Shown here: one piece after another, positions 26,014 through 38,600 of the stretch | How positions within the stretch are numbered: the stretch's first letter is position 1 | Layout: each line of letters opens with the position of its first letter | Assembly: GCA_902729315.2 (NCBI GenBank) | Contig: LR746267.1 | Span: 6,760,424 to 6,824,423 of the forward strand | From: Spirodela intermedia | Lineage: Eukaryota > Streptophyta > Magnoliopsida > Alismatales > Araceae | Direction: 5' to 3' | Length of the DNA: 64,000 nt | The notes under the pieces: model-generated | Databases searched by the model: none | Told to the model about the DNA's origin: nothing | The model's input: only the letters and a program-made list of their open reading frames with translations | Translations under genes and position numbers: made by a program

Positions 26014-27248
26014 CCTTTCTCTCTCTCTCCTGCTGGTCTTCTTCTTCCTCCGAGCAACTCCTCACCCTGCCCCGACGAGGATCTGCAGATGGGTAACCCA
26101 ATTCCTGCGCGAGCGTTCGCCGGAGACGAAGGCGAAGGAGAACGATTCCAGACGATGAGCTCGATTGCAGCAACCTGCAAAGAAGAGTACTTTATACGGG
26201 TCGCCGGGGAACTGCGACCCGTTCCGACCAGGAACGAGCAAGACGAAGGTGGACCCAGTCCCAGACACGCTATACTTTAAATGACTTACATACCCCCAAT
26301 TCCCATCTAAATTCCCGACAACTTTCGGCCTAAGTGGGGTTATCTTTGTTTCTTCCATATGGGTATTTGTGTCATATTCCATGGTGGCAAGGATTGATGA
26401 GGTCGTTGCTCGTGCTGGGCTGCATGTTTCCAAGATGACGAAGGGATGGCTGTAGTCTCCTCTCTAGGGGTTTTTTAAATCTTCATAAATCGGATATATC
26501 TGAGCTATTTTTGCTCTATTATTATTATTATTAGTTATAAATATCTACGTCATCGAATTCTTGGTTGACCGGGCAGCCAACAAGGAATCTGAGCCGGATA
26601 ACAGAAGAAGTATGAGTTGACTTAATATTAAAAATGACATAAAAGGAAATTAAATGAGGCTTTGAACAAGAAATCCGAAAACGATGTTAAAAAAATCTGG
26701 GCCGGATATTATTTGTACTTTTCTATGGGTTCCACAGAAAAGTATATAAAAAAAGAAAATTCATTTTTTTTTTGGTTTAGCTGATGGAGCTCGTCGTCCC
26801 CAGGAACCCTTGTCAGGGGGGTGGTTATATTTCTGATTTTCCCCTATTAATTCGATAATAAAAAATCATAAATTCTATTTTAGGTAAAGATTGCGATATT
26901 TGGTGGTGGTGAGGGTCCTGCTTGGCTCTCATGGGAAAAGGGGAGGAGAAATAACATGAAAAAGACACGGAAAAAAAAAGGGTACTCCACTTTTCCACGC
27001 ATTGGACTGAAGGCCGTTGGAATTGCTGGATCCCGTTACCGTCCGGGGGAAGCCCCCTTCTGGTTTAATACCGCTACTCTGCGCGTCGAGCGGGGCGGCT
27101 GTCGGGATCTTTGACTTCCACCGATGTGCTGGCTTTCATTGGGTTTTGGTGGGGAGGTGACGTTAGAGGCCACCAACTCCGCCGCCGCCGCCCACTCCGC
27201 GTAGTAGAACCTTCCACCTTCTAGACGAGACGAACTCGGCTGGGTGGT

Positions 27249-27289
<41 letters not shown>

Positions 27290-27479
27290 AGTTTCAGAGA
27301 ATCTGATGGTCCAACCCAACTGCACTTGATCCGTTAGTCTTGATGTGGAAATTTGACCTGCCCTTTTATAGTGGGGCCCATGTGATCCTGCCAAAATCTG
27401 TCTGATGATCTTTGACAAAGGGAAGAGGTAGAAAGAGATCACATTCTATGCTAACAGGGTGGACTTCAACAAAGTAATC
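26014..27479. other. Intergenic, upstream of the MCPLR gene
   Basis: No gene supported. A purine tract lies directly before the MCPLR start on its coding strand. The remainder is AT-rich, with a GC-rich patch at 27000-27240 and a (CT)n tract at 27251-27286. Confidence 0.5.
27251..27286. repeat. (CT)n microsatellite
   Basis: About 18 CT units. No gene start was identified beside it. Confidence 0.95.
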
Positions 27480-27489
27480 CCCCCCCCCC

Positions 27490-27556
27490 CCATTCGACTA
27501 ACCCCAAGATTCCTCTATCCACGTGCAACGCACATGCTCTACCACTTCGTGCCGAT
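27490..27556 (-). repeat. tRNA-like sequence, probable SINE head
   Basis: The minus strand reads GGCACGAAGTGGTAGAGCAT, then an anticodon-arm-like hairpin around GTTGCACG, then GGGGTTAGTCGAATGG. These match the A-box side (GTGGTAGAGC) and a worn B box of a tRNA gene. There is no complementary acceptor stem, so it is not a working tRNA gene. It abuts a tandem array whose units begin with a related sequence. Confidence 0.55.
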
Positions 27557-28040
27557 AATTCTCCACTAAATAAAGAAACAAATAAATAAATAAAGAAACA
27601 AATAAATAAATAAAGGTAGATTATCAAAACTCTTCATTCATACTTTTTTTCTCCACGATATGATTGACTGGTAGATTGATACCCATTTAGCTCTGCACCC
27701 TTACTAGAAGGAGGCGCACCACTTAGTGCCCATAATTCTACATACAAAAATTAAATAAATAAAAAAATAAAAGAAAACAAAAAAATTACGGATTAGTCAA
27801 AGGTCTTCATTCATATACTGTTTTTCTCCACCATATGATCGACTGGTAGATTGATACCCATTGAGATCAACACCCTTACTAGAAGGAGGTTCACCACTTA
27901 GTGCCCAAAATTCTACATAAAAAATTAAATAATAGTAATAATAATAAAAAACGACAGATTAGTCAAAGCTCTTCATCCATATACTGTTTTTCTCCACTAT
28001 TTGATTGACTGGTAGATTGATACCCATTTTAGATCTGCAT
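27541..28040. repeat. Tandem array, about 2.8 units of about 175 bp
   Basis: Units start at 27541, 27718 and 27893 (ACCACTTNGTGCC...). Shared blocks within them are CTTCATYCATA, TTTTTCTCCAC, GACTGGTAGATTGATACCCA, ACCCTTACTAGAAGGAGG and an AAATAAAT-type spacer. Read on the minus strand, each unit begins GGGCACTAAGTGG and contains GGGTATCAATCTACCAG, which resembles A- and B-box tRNA-derived SINE sequence. The spacing is therefore compatible with tandem SINE copies with A-rich tails. Confidence 0.85.
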
Positions 28041-28171
28041 CTAAAAGATCAGCATCAAGAATTCATGGTACAGAGGTATGCAAATCAGACCCATCTTTAA
28101 GAGCCACGATATTTCATGGTTATTTACATCTATAAGTGTTGTGGTGGGGGGAGGGGGGGGGGGATCGGAAG

Positions 28172-31100
28172 TCAGGAGTCGAAGATCCTTACAAAATTGG
28201 GGGCGTCTTGTCGGCAGACGGGGCACTTGGGAGAGGAATCACGCTTCACGGCCGCCGCACAGGGGAAGCAGCAGACCCGGTGGCCGCAGGGAATGAACGC
28301 ACACCTCCGCTGCCTCGTCAGGCAGATCACGCAGAGCGCTCCGTCGGGAACCTCCCCCGATTCCTCTTCCTCTGCGTCGTTGGGCTCCTCCCCTTCACTC
28401 GGGCTCGACTCGCTGCGGAGCCGCCTTCTGCTCCGCCAATCCTTGAATCTCCGCCAATTTCTGCACCCAAAGAGGCTTCGGGTTTTGACTTTCCAATAAA
28501 GGAAAAACGTTTGGTCAACGTGGGAATATCTGTGATGATCAGCTTGGATTGGCTTGGCTTGTTGCGACCACACGTCGGTTGAAATTATATCTAATGCGAG
28601 ATGATGATACCTTCGAACGGCGTAGCCGAGAATGCCCATGGATAGTACTCCGAGGAAGATGCCACTCCACAGGAGGATGTTCACATTGAGGGTCAGATCC
28701 GCTTCCATCTCGCTCTTTGACAAGTCCGACCTGGCAGAGAGAGTAGAATATTTTACCATAAAAGAACTCAGCATCATCAGAATCCAGGTTCCATGGGAAT
28801 ATTTCCCCACCAGATCGTTGACCTTGTACTCACAAAGCTAAGAATTCGGGAAAAAAAGGTTATAATCACATAATCATGTACGTCCCAATTGATTAATTGA
28901 TGGGTCTAAACCAGGGTAGCAGCGCAAATTCACCGTCTACTCAGTTTCTAGGGTAGCCTTTGAAGGTTAAGATAGTCAACACTGTAGCGCATTCGATCTT
29001 CTTCCAAATATCATAGATAAGAATGGAACCCAAGGAGGAAAGTTGGAATGACCAGAGATTTCAAGTGTATTTGGGTGAAATCAGCCATGTATGGCCCAGA
29101 ACCTAAAGCATGTTTCGTATATACTCATTCGAATGGATCTTTGATAAGATCAGCTTCAGTTCTGACAGCTCCTTAAGATTGGCAACACAGCAATTCTTGT
29201 GCTGATTGAGTAGCTTCAGGGTGGTTGCAGCAAGTTGGATTAAAAGGGAGACACTGGGATGTTGCCAGGCTTCATGTCCGAAACCTCAATAAGAGAGGAG
29301 GCAGCGCTAAGCAGAATTTACAGATGTCTAATTATGTCCTTGAGAAAATAGGCCCTACAGTCTTGAATCACTGTGGATTAGTGCCCACCAAACTATATAT
29401 AGATGACAATTCATACATGATACTCATTTGGTATGACTGAAAAATAATTGCAATCAAAACAATACGAACAATGAGAGATAAAGTATCGCAGTAGAAGTAT
29501 ATAGCTACGAAGCTTCATGCCTAACAAATGTAGCATCCGTCTGTTGATAGTGTACAGAAAAACGATGAAATGAAAGTAAGCAACATTAAGAAAGGTAATG
29601 AAGTGCTGATCAGCAGACTGGATGTCAGAAACAGACATGTTTCTAGAATATGAAAAAGGAAAAAAATACCAAGCACTTACAAGAAACATGGAAGGTCATC
29701 AGATGATTTCATCTCGAGAACACCACCATTCCAGCTGCAAAGACCGACTGCAGTAATTTCCTTCCCAACTGGAAGAATCTTCTCTTCGTCCAGTAAAGCA
29801 ACCTTTCATCGAAGAGTTCACAAAGCAAAGCGATGAGAAAGAAAAGCCAACGAGAGGAAAGGCCACAATCATATTCAATTACTGACAAAAACATACAGGG
29901 TATCCATGACCAAACATGGCCTGTATAAAAGTGTATGTCGTGGCCTGAACAGGCAGTAGCTGATGATAGACAGTCGTGAGAGGTAAAGGATGTGTTGAAC
30001 CTTCCAACGTTACATTAACATACTCTCTGTGAGGCCAATAACCGTCGTCAACAAGAACAAAAGGCACCTGCAGGAAAGGGGAAAAAAAAAGAATCAAAGC
30101 AGTCAATAAACGTCAATAAACAAAAAGAGTAAAGCAAATTGTAGAATTTATTTTGAATTTATCGTTACCCCTTAAACGTATATCGGTTGAAAAGAATAGG
30201 CTACACTAACGCCTACAGACAGTGGAAGCACAAAGGAAATTGCTCTCAGCACATTTCAGCCTGTACTTTCAGGTATGTTTATTCAATAAAATAGCCATCT
30301 TTCAAAGACGAGGTCGTTCTCCATCCAGTATTCCAGAAAACAATAAGACCAGCTGCAGATATATCTTAATTTGGTCTTCTATAACCCATTCCTAACAAAA
30401 AGATGTAATGAACGTGTAAAGATGGTCTAAAAATTTGATCTCCTAAAGCTAAGTTGAGTGGATGAAATAACCGCATGCTAGACCTACTTTAGCCCTCTGT
30501 TGCAAGTAAAAAGCAGGATCAAAATCGTCATTAAAAGGACAATGTCCATGATACATACAAATGATACCCTTAAATTATTCTTACATCAATGATGATACAA
30601 AGCACAATTGCTAAAAGCAAAACATCGATTGACAACATTATCCATCTTTACACTCATTCATTTGACTAATGAGTTTGGCCTAATTCATTCGACTCCAGGT
30701 TTTCCCATAGAATGAATCTCATTTACCTTTACATCGAAAACATTAACTTAAATAGTGGCTCATTTTTCGTACCTCCAATTTTAAATCAACGCAAGTGTCC
30801 ATGAGGCTTTTCACCTGTGAGATTCATTGTTCTTACCCACAGAAGGACCATAAAATTGTACAATACAGGTCTAGAAAGAAGCTCCCCACCTTTTTCTTTT
30901 CAATAGTATGCATATCTAAAGCTTGAAACACCCCATTAAACATCTTGTTGAAACTGGAGTCACCTTCCAGAAAAATGCCTACTTTTCCATTGCCACTTTG
31001 ATTCAAATTTGTCTCTTGCGAATCATCAGCTCTTTTGGGAAAGTCTCCCTGCTGGCGGCATACTAGACCTCAGAAGCAGAACATTTGTTACCTTCTGTTG

Positions 31101-33127
31101 CCTCCTGTAATATCTATGGTCTAGGATGTTCCTCATGCAGCCCCTCCAATCAATTTGAGTTTATAGATAACTCACACAACAGTTTCTCAGTAAGTGTCCA
31201 AAAAGAAATGATAAATCAGCGGTCATCACTCCATGAATATTCTGTTTCACATAAAATAAGTAATTCTATAAAATTATGTCCCTTTGAACAAGAAGAAGGG
31301 CTTTACAGGTCAATCATATCTCTTCAATACCATGCCAATATCCAAAGCAAGAGGAACCTCACCCGATCAGTCTGGGAAAGGCCCTAACATCTGCTCACAA
31401 ATTACAAGGTATCACAATTAGCGATCATGCTCCTAATGCTGGAACACTAGTACTTTACATTTCTAAATTCCTTCAAGGTCTCTCAAGATAAGATGTGATG
31501 TTTCTAACCTTGGCTATTGAGCAACCAGTTATCTAGCAGTCCCCACCAGTTACTTTTGAATAATGTTCATCCATACAACAGCGGAATTATCAAACCTAAT
31601 TCTCAACCACGTTACTGCCAGTTACCTTAGCACGAAACCCGAATTATCAATCCTCATTTTTTCATTCAACACTTCCCTTACATCTGTGCACGAGTAACTG
31701 ATGTGGCCTACTCTCACCAAGGAGAAACCTTCCATCCTATAAACAAGCCCCAGAACTAATTCCACACAACAAATCACCCTAAACAAAAAAATAAGAACGT
31801 AGAAAGGACAGAAGTTCCTCATGCCATACCCCTCCTGAGCTCACAAAACAATCCATTACTTTCCACTGGTCAAAACATAAAAGGAACAAAAGGAATGTAG
31901 TAAGCAGGAAGCTAATAACGTGGGATACGCCTAGTAAAAGACATTCTCCATTCTCTTCTCCATTCTTGAATGCACCACTCAGAGATCGCCAAGGACAATT
32001 AGTTCTATTAAGGAAGCTGTTGACCTGCACTCGAATCTGCTTTCCCACATCTTATCCCAGCTTAATGTTCCATGAAGGAATTTTCGATCCCAATGTGACT
32101 GACCACTCTAATAAAATCATCCTATTTTGGCCACATTCTTAAAACTAAAATATCAAAAGAAGTCTTGTCAGGAACCCTTTATTTCAGGAAACAATTTGAT
32201 GGGCTTCATGAAATGTACTAGGAAATTTCTTCTAGAAACTATATCAAAAGGTCCTCAATTAACCATGTACATTTAAATCTCAAATGACTATCCAGAAGTA
32301 CGTTTTTCTTTATTTTTTTGTGACGGTGAAGAAGGAAATGTCAACTTCTCACTTGGCTGTAAACCATATTCCATACTAAAATCCTCGGAACTTCCCGCGA
32401 TTCCAGAAATACGAATTAAGATTTTATTCATCGTCGGAACAATATGCTACAGTGTCTCACCGTCCGCAGAGAGCTCGAGTGTTGTTCTTTCCATGTCTTG
32501 GCAAAGAGTGCATGGAGATCAATACTCCATCCGAAGATACCACGCCACTCGCTGTACAAGCACTGTACAAGTGATGAGAGCTCGTGAGACATCAATGCAA
32601 AAACGGGCACCCACAAGAACGCGAAACTCAAGATGAGCTGAATTGGAAGGGGAGGGAAGGGAGCGGAGAACGAGGATTAGAGCAAACAAGACGAGAGAAA
32701 GAAAAATCACAAGAAGAGAGGTAAGGTTCCGATGTGTGAATCGAGGGGCCGTTACCGTCGACGTTCTCTGCACGATGACGGCCCTCTCGCCGGAACCCTG
32801 GGAGACCAGGGCACCGCTGTTCTTCGATCCCGGAGACCACCTCGTCTGGACCTCGCCGCGAACGACCACGAGCCTCGCGTCGCCGGACGACATGGAGGGA
32901 GATCCGGAGGAGGACGATTCCTCATCGGAGGAGAGAAGAATTTCTCGGAGGTCCGCCACTCGAGCCGAGGGAGCTCTGCGTATCTTGCCGAGGGCGGCGG
33001 ATGAGCGATGGTACTTGGCCCACGTCTGGGCCGCGACGAAGGCCAGGGCGACCCCTACCAGCGCTCCGTCACAGGCCATGGCGACGCTGGCGAGAATCGC
33101 CGCCGCTGTCTGATCGCGCGAAGACAT
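28172..33127 (-). CDS. SPL2-type RING E3 ubiquitin ligase (MUL1/SP1 family)
   Basis: Six exons: 33127-32756, 32562-32461, 30067-29897, 29802-29681, 28730-28611 and 28460-28172. They join in frame to 391 residues. An N-terminal membrane segment (residues about 10-37, GALVGVALAFVAAQ) is followed by the GIDE/BAM-type middle region and a second membrane segment (about 255-280, LLWSGIFLGVLSMGILGYAV). A C-terminal C3HC4 RING completes it: CVIC, then CGH, CCFPC and CPVC. In plants SP1, SPL1 and SPL2 are ubiquitin ligases of chloroplast or other organelle membranes; this sequence resembles SPL2 in its N-terminus and in its RIFDS-type end. The 2.4-kb second intron contains no recognisable gene. The start is the first Met of the conserved MSSRDQ opening. 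A (CT)n tract on the coding strand lies about 360 bp upstream. Confidence 0.93.
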
Positions 33128-33681
33128 GATCGCTGCCCTCCACTCGCCGCTCTGCCTGCATGCCAACCTCTCCGGCGGCGCTCCTCCTCCCGAAGGCTCA
33201 AACCGCCGCCGGTCGCCTGAAGGAAGGGAAGAAGGAACGTCGTCGCGAACCAGCCCTTTCCAGCTTTGATTTTCTACCCAACAACCGACCCTAATATGCA
33301 ATCGGTTCGGATCTAAAACCGGAACCGGTCCGGGCCGGGTTCAGAAGGTTCTTATGCCGAGTTTTCCCCCCTGACTCGGAGACGAATCGTTCGCGATCAC
33401 CCGCCGTCGTCTTCTCCGGCACCGGCATCGCCAAGAGTCGGAGTGGCGCAGAAAAGGGGAGAATGTGAATGAAGATAGGTGGAAATAGCGAGAGAGAGAG
33501 AGATGTGCGGAAAATTGAGAACGGGAATTTTTACAGACCCCTTTCTCTCTCAGCAGGGAGAGTCAGAGGGGAGGACGATGCCTTATCATCTATCTTGATA
33601 TCAGACAGGAGAGAGAGGGCGAGAGGTTAATGGAGACCCTCATGGTAGCTGGCCCTGGTCATGCCGGAGGAGGAAGATCTA
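33128..33681. other. Spacer between the OXS3-like and SPL2-like genes
   Basis: Upstream region of the SPL2-like gene and 3' side of the OXS3-like gene, both minus. It holds a short GA tract at 33490-33505, which is CT on the coding strand. No separate gene seen. Confidence 0.6.
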
Positions 33682-34746
33682 CTAGCGATTGCAACCTGCA
33701 ATGTCGGAAAGGGAAAAGGATCGCACGGAGAAATGGCACCTCCGAGGCGGGGAGCCTTCGCAGGGGGTGAGGGAGGAGTTCTTCGCGTTCGGATGCCTCG
33801 GCGGGCGCAGCCGTGCAGAGGGCTCCGTCTCCTCCTCTACGCTGTTGCTGTCGGAGCTGCTCGTGCCGCCGGCGGGGGAGATCGTCGCTCGGCGGGAATT
33901 TGTCGGCCTCTTCGGAATGTTCCCTCCAGCGATCGCCGGCGTGTCGCTGGGGCGGCGCCGCTCACCACGGCTGCTGCAGGAGCCCAGCAGGTTCTTGCGC
34001 TTGCGGGTGTAGGCGTTCTCCGGCTTCGCGAGGTCCCTGGCGGAGGACGAGAAAGAGATCTCTACAAGATTTGTGAGGGACTTCGATCTGCCATTGTAGA
34101 ACCTGGAGATACCTCGCCTGCAGAAGCAGAGGAACCGGGCGCACTGTGAGGCTGAGGGGATTTCACTTCATCAAGAAGAAGACGATCCACAGACCGACGT
34201 CCACAAGATGGATGAACTGAGGAACCACAGAATAAATTCTTCGTCCTTCAACTTGATTCGACACAGAAATCTCTCTCCTCTTCTACGAATCGCCACCGTC
34301 GTCCCCTCGATTTTCATTCATTCATCTGCTCCGTCGAGGTCCTCCCATCCCTCCAGATTCCACTCAACGACGCCAACGAATTCGGAAAACTTTTCCAGAA
34401 TTCGCCAACAGCAAGAATCACGAAGCGAGGACGGCGGAGAAGGTAGGTACCTGATCGGCAGGGAGTCCTCTAGGGCATCCATGGTTTCGAGCGGCCCCTT
34501 CAGGCTGCTCTGAACCTCCGGCTCCCCCGAGTCGTCGCTCCGAGAGCAGTCGCTGTTGCTCCCTATCGAGGAGCTGCAGCAGGCCGAGTCCCCCCCGTCC
34601 TCCCCCTTCCCCTTCCCCCGCGGCGGCGCCGCCACCGCCGGAAGCCTCCTCCCGGCGGCGATCTCCGCCGATCCCCACGCCGCCATGCCGGCGATCCCCC
34701 GGCCAAACTCCGTCCCTTCGCCGCTCCTCCCCAGCGCGATCGACAT
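33682..34746 (-). CDS. OXS3-family protein (OXIDATIVE STRESS 3-like)
   Basis: Two exons: 34746-34451 and 34117-33682, intron 333 bp (donor GTACCT, acceptor CTGCAG), joined in frame to 243 residues. The diagnostic core spans the junction: GPLETMDALEDSLPI, then RRGISRFYNGRSKS, followed by DLAKPENAYTRKRKNLL. These match the conserved OXS3 block, including the putative N-acetyltransferase-like or nuclear region. OXS3 is a nuclear, chromatin-associated stress-tolerance factor in Arabidopsis; the biochemical activity is not settled. A serine-rich acidic stretch (residues about 55-80) precedes the core, and the basic C-terminus ends with SFSLSDIAGCNR. A GA/CT tract sits 40-95 bp upstream of the start. 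Confidence 0.88.
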
Positions 34747-34781
34747 CCTCCAATCGCCGAGGAACGCCGCAGCTCCGCTGT

Positions 34782-34845
34782 AGAGAGAGAGAGAGAGAGG
34801 GAGAGAGGGAGAGAGGGAGAGAGAGAGTGAGAGAGAGAGAGGGGC
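34782..34845. repeat. (GA)n/GGGA tract in the OXS3-like 5' region
   Basis: Purine tract on plus, (CT)n on the coding strand of the OXS3-like gene, starting about 36 bp upstream of its ATG. A short G run follows. Confidence 0.93.
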
Positions 34846-35418
34846 CGGGGGGGGGGGTGAATGGGAGTGATATTATTGCAGAAAAGAAGATTCCACAATT
34901 TCCCAGGTGCCCCAATTGAAATTCTATTAATAATATGAAAGCTGAGGGAAGCTGTACTCTTATCCACTCCGCGGGAGCTGGAATATTACATTCCAACCCT
35001 CAACTTATTTTATTGTCTACGTATTCTCATCGTCCGGAAATCAGACAGTTGTACGCGGGTTCTTCGTAGGACGTCAATTGACATAATTTTGACGTCATCA
35101 AAAGATTTTATTTTTTAAAATTGAATAATTTCTGTCAGCCCGGCAGTTGATTGACAAATAATTGGCATGAAATTTTTGTAATTCTATGTATAGATAATTT
35201 TATTTTTTTAAAAAATAAAATATTTGCGTCCAAATTGGTAAAAGACGCTCATAACGGATCGATCGAATGAGGTCAATACACTAACTGTGCTGGCATCCCA
35301 TTTATTTCATTTTTTTAATTTTAAAATAGTGGATTACGTTTTTTTTATAGTTTCAGAAAGTGAAAATAAGTGGTAGAGATAGAAAAGTCCAGGGGAAATA
35401 AAGAAAACTAAGAACTCT
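34846..35418. other. Intergenic, between the OXS3-like gene and tRNA-Leu
   Basis: AT-rich promoter-side DNA of the OXS3-like gene. No further gene seen. Confidence 0.6.
35404..35407 (-). terminator. RNA polymerase III T4 terminator
   Basis: TTTT on the minus strand, 11 bases past the tRNA-Leu 3' end; the usual Pol III stop. Confidence 0.7.
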
Positions 35419-35425
35419 GTTGAGA

Positions 35426-35458
<33 letters not shown>

Positions 35459-35498
35459 ACCTTAATCTGGCGCCTTAGACCAACTCGGCCATCTCAAC
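35419..35498 (-). tRNA. tRNA-Leu (anticodon AAG)
   Basis: 80 nt on the minus strand. The acceptor stem is GTTGAGA paired with TCTCAAC. The D arm is GGCCGAGTTGGTCTAAGGC. The anticodon stem CCAGA/TCTGG encloses TTAAGGT, giving anticodon AAG. A long class-II variable arm (GTCCGAAAGGGC) follows, as in Leu and Ser tRNAs, and then the T arm GTGGGTTCAAATCCCAC. A and B boxes are intact and a T4 stop follows. No intron. It lies head-to-head with the FIP1-like gene, whose start codon is about 120 bp away. Confidence 0.96.
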
Positions 35499-35621
35499 GG
35501 TTTATGCATGAATAAACTCAACTATTTTAGCGATTTATTGTAATCTTAACACACTTCTTCCCATCTCAGCGGTGGGAGGGGGGTGGGGGAGCCGGGCGGG
35601 AAGAGTAGGAGGAGGAGGCCA

Positions 35622-38600
35622 ATGTCGCGTGACAGGATCTACGCTTCGACCGCCTCCGCGGAGGAGAACAATCTGTAAGCGTCTCTTTTGGATGCCTTTT
35701 TTTTTTTTCCTGACGGTGGAGATACGGTAGAAAACTCTGGATCTCTGTATCTTCCTCGGATGGCGGTTGTCGTGTGGGTCTTTTTTCTTCCAGGGAAACA
35801 CCTCGCCTGCTTCTCTTTCGGTCTGTGCAGGGAGATTTTAGATCATTTATTTATGAATTGTGCTTTAATTATATGTGCTTAATTCATCCCCTGACGATTG
35901 AGAGCTTTTTCCTATGTCGAGGAAAACAGTTTCCAGGACGTGCTGGATGAAGCTCCATTGTCTGCTCAGCGTCAGCGAGCGAGAATCCTTGGCAGTGTCC
36001 TATATTGCTTCTTACTAGTAAGTTGTTTATATTTATTGCGCCTTTTGTTCAGTAAAACTTAATGCGCCTCCCTGGCTCGTCCACTTTTTTATTTGTTAGG
36101 CAGGCTATGCTGCTGTGGCCGCAGCAGCACCATGGATCTTCTGCTTAATTCCCAAATTAATTCCTCCATTGCTTTGCAGCTGTAATGTTGTTCTTTTGGT
36201 GGTCACAGGTACAATTCATTCGTCCAAAGCTCTTCCTCCGTCAGCCTATTACCATCTATCTTTATTTTCTCTCTTTACTTTGGTTTTATCTTCTATTTAA
36301 GTTAAAATAATTTAGCAGATGACGGTGGAAATTTAATGTTATTTCGTATTTTAATCAATAAGACGCGTCCTGCTCTAAACTTAGTTGTAGTTACCTGGAA
36401 CAAGTTCTACAGTATATGCGATCATTTTGATTTAACGTGTTAAAACTATGGGAGGTGGTTATTTTCTCAGAACAGGTATAAATAGATTTTTCTATTTAAG
36501 GAAACTTAGCTCCTAATGAATGTATTCGGTGTGACTCTTCTTGACCTTGACATAGGACAATGAAGATATCAGACAGAAGAAGTTAAAAAGTGAACTGGAT
36601 GGATGGTGGAGATCACCTACAAAAATAAGTTAGCTGAGGACTCCACCTCTTGATACGATAATGTTCCAGGAAACTAGATGTCTCTCCCTTGTTTGATGCA
36701 AGTTTAAGTTAGCCCTTTGGCTTATGGAGGTAGCGATATAATCCTGTTTTCAAATGTCTTCAATACCCTTAATCATTTACAACGGTGAGAAATTCTTGTG
36801 ACTAATCCAAAACATAGAAAGCATGACGCTATAACTCTCAGTTACTGTCTAATAAAGATGCAAAACTGATAGGAATGTGAAAAGACTCAAACTCCTGTAA
36901 TGGTAAACATGATCCCATTTAAGCAATAATAATTGGCTATCACGTTTTAAATAATGAAAAGGCCCATTCGAATGACTTAATCCACTGGAAGCTTGTACCA
37001 AAAAACAGACTTTCATGAGGCAATTAAAATGAATTTAGCGTTACTGATTAGTATGGATACTCATGGCTATCATGTTACTTTTATGGGACAGGAAAATGGA
37101 GGTTAGCAGTGGATCAAAGGTGAAAAAGTATGTATGTGGATGGCTAGTCTACAGAAAGAGAGATGACCACCACGGCTATGGAAAGAGAGCCAAATAGACG
37201 AAGGGAATTATTAGAGGGTTGATAGAGGGAGCAAGGGGAAGGGAACTGAGGGAGAAACCTTTGAGCCGCTGACTTAACCATATGTTGATGGTAATTCCCA
37301 TGGTGCCCAAGTGATGCATAACTGCTACCTAAGCTTGATGCCTGACAAGTGTTTGAGAACGTCTCCTTGTCTACCATCTCCATCCTGAAGTGAGACTAGC
37401 CATTTAATAATAAATTTTAAAATCATTTTCCAAGTGATGACGAGGAAAACTCAGACATTATCAGGTAGGTTGAACTTCTCACTTATCTATATTATGTTCA
37501 TGCATTTGACTGCCCTCAGCCATCCTATGGCACACATGATGGCACTTATGAGATTCTTGACTTTGAAATTAGATATAACTTGTAATAAGACAGTGCTGTA
37601 ATTATGTGATAGAAAATAGGCAGTGCATTGCTTCTATTTAGAAAAAATTCGTGGCCACGATTTGTTTTTTTAATAGCTATCATTCGTCACAATTGCTGTC
37701 ATGGACGTGTCCTAATTACAACCACTTGTGATATGCATTATAGGATTTTTTCAACAATATTGGGTGTATCAAGTTAGGAAAGTGCGATTGCAGGTATTAC
37801 TTCTCATGTATGAACTCTGAAAGTTTTTTCTCTTTGATAGTGATTGACATCTGTTATCACATAAAGGTTCTAAACGCACAAACCATGTGCTCATTAGAAT
37901 TTTAACACCTGGTTACACCAATAATGCATTGTACCACAAAAAATATTTAGGTGCACATGTCTCCCATCAATCTTGCAAAGAACTTAGATGCTTATTTACC
38001 ATGCCGCTTCTCACATTGGTGATCCTTTGCAAGGTTATTCCCAGATTACTGCTTTATTTTTAATTGGATCTCACATATGTTGTGTGCCTTCCCAACCCTC
38101 TTGTGATTATAACGAACAACAAACAGCAGAAGTTGGAAAACCAGAGAATTTCTATGCACTGACTTCTGCTTGCTCCGTACTAGTGGTTTTATTTTTCTCT
38201 TTTTTCTGGATAAGTTGATGTATTTTTCTCAGATAATGGGACAGCGAATTGATTTTTTAATTACTTGTTTAATGAATTAATTAATTTGACACGGATAAAC
38301 ATTGCTAATTTTATGGTTGTAGGGTTATTATATTTTCAGCCAGAAATTGAAGCACATTGTTCGTCTTCCATTCGCCACAGTTTCCTATGGTGCGCATTGT
38401 GTAAATTTCATCATTATACACTTTCTGTTAGTAAAGATAGTGTCCTTTGTTTTTAAGTTGCAACCACTACTACATGAAATCTGCAATTCATGTGTCTGTA
38501 TCTCTACAAGAGATGCACTTTCCATTTTGGTTTTTGGGTTTGTTGTCCCAAATGAACTCTTAAGGTAAAACGTTTGATTTTTTGAATGATTTGAACTATA

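Noticed and set aside
27541-28040. CRISPR-like array
   Set aside because: Units are long, diverged and without distinct spacers; this is a eukaryotic tandem repeat.
33661-34149. 162-codon plus-strand frame
   Set aside because: Antisense to the OXS3-like second exon, whose family motifs are on the minus strand.
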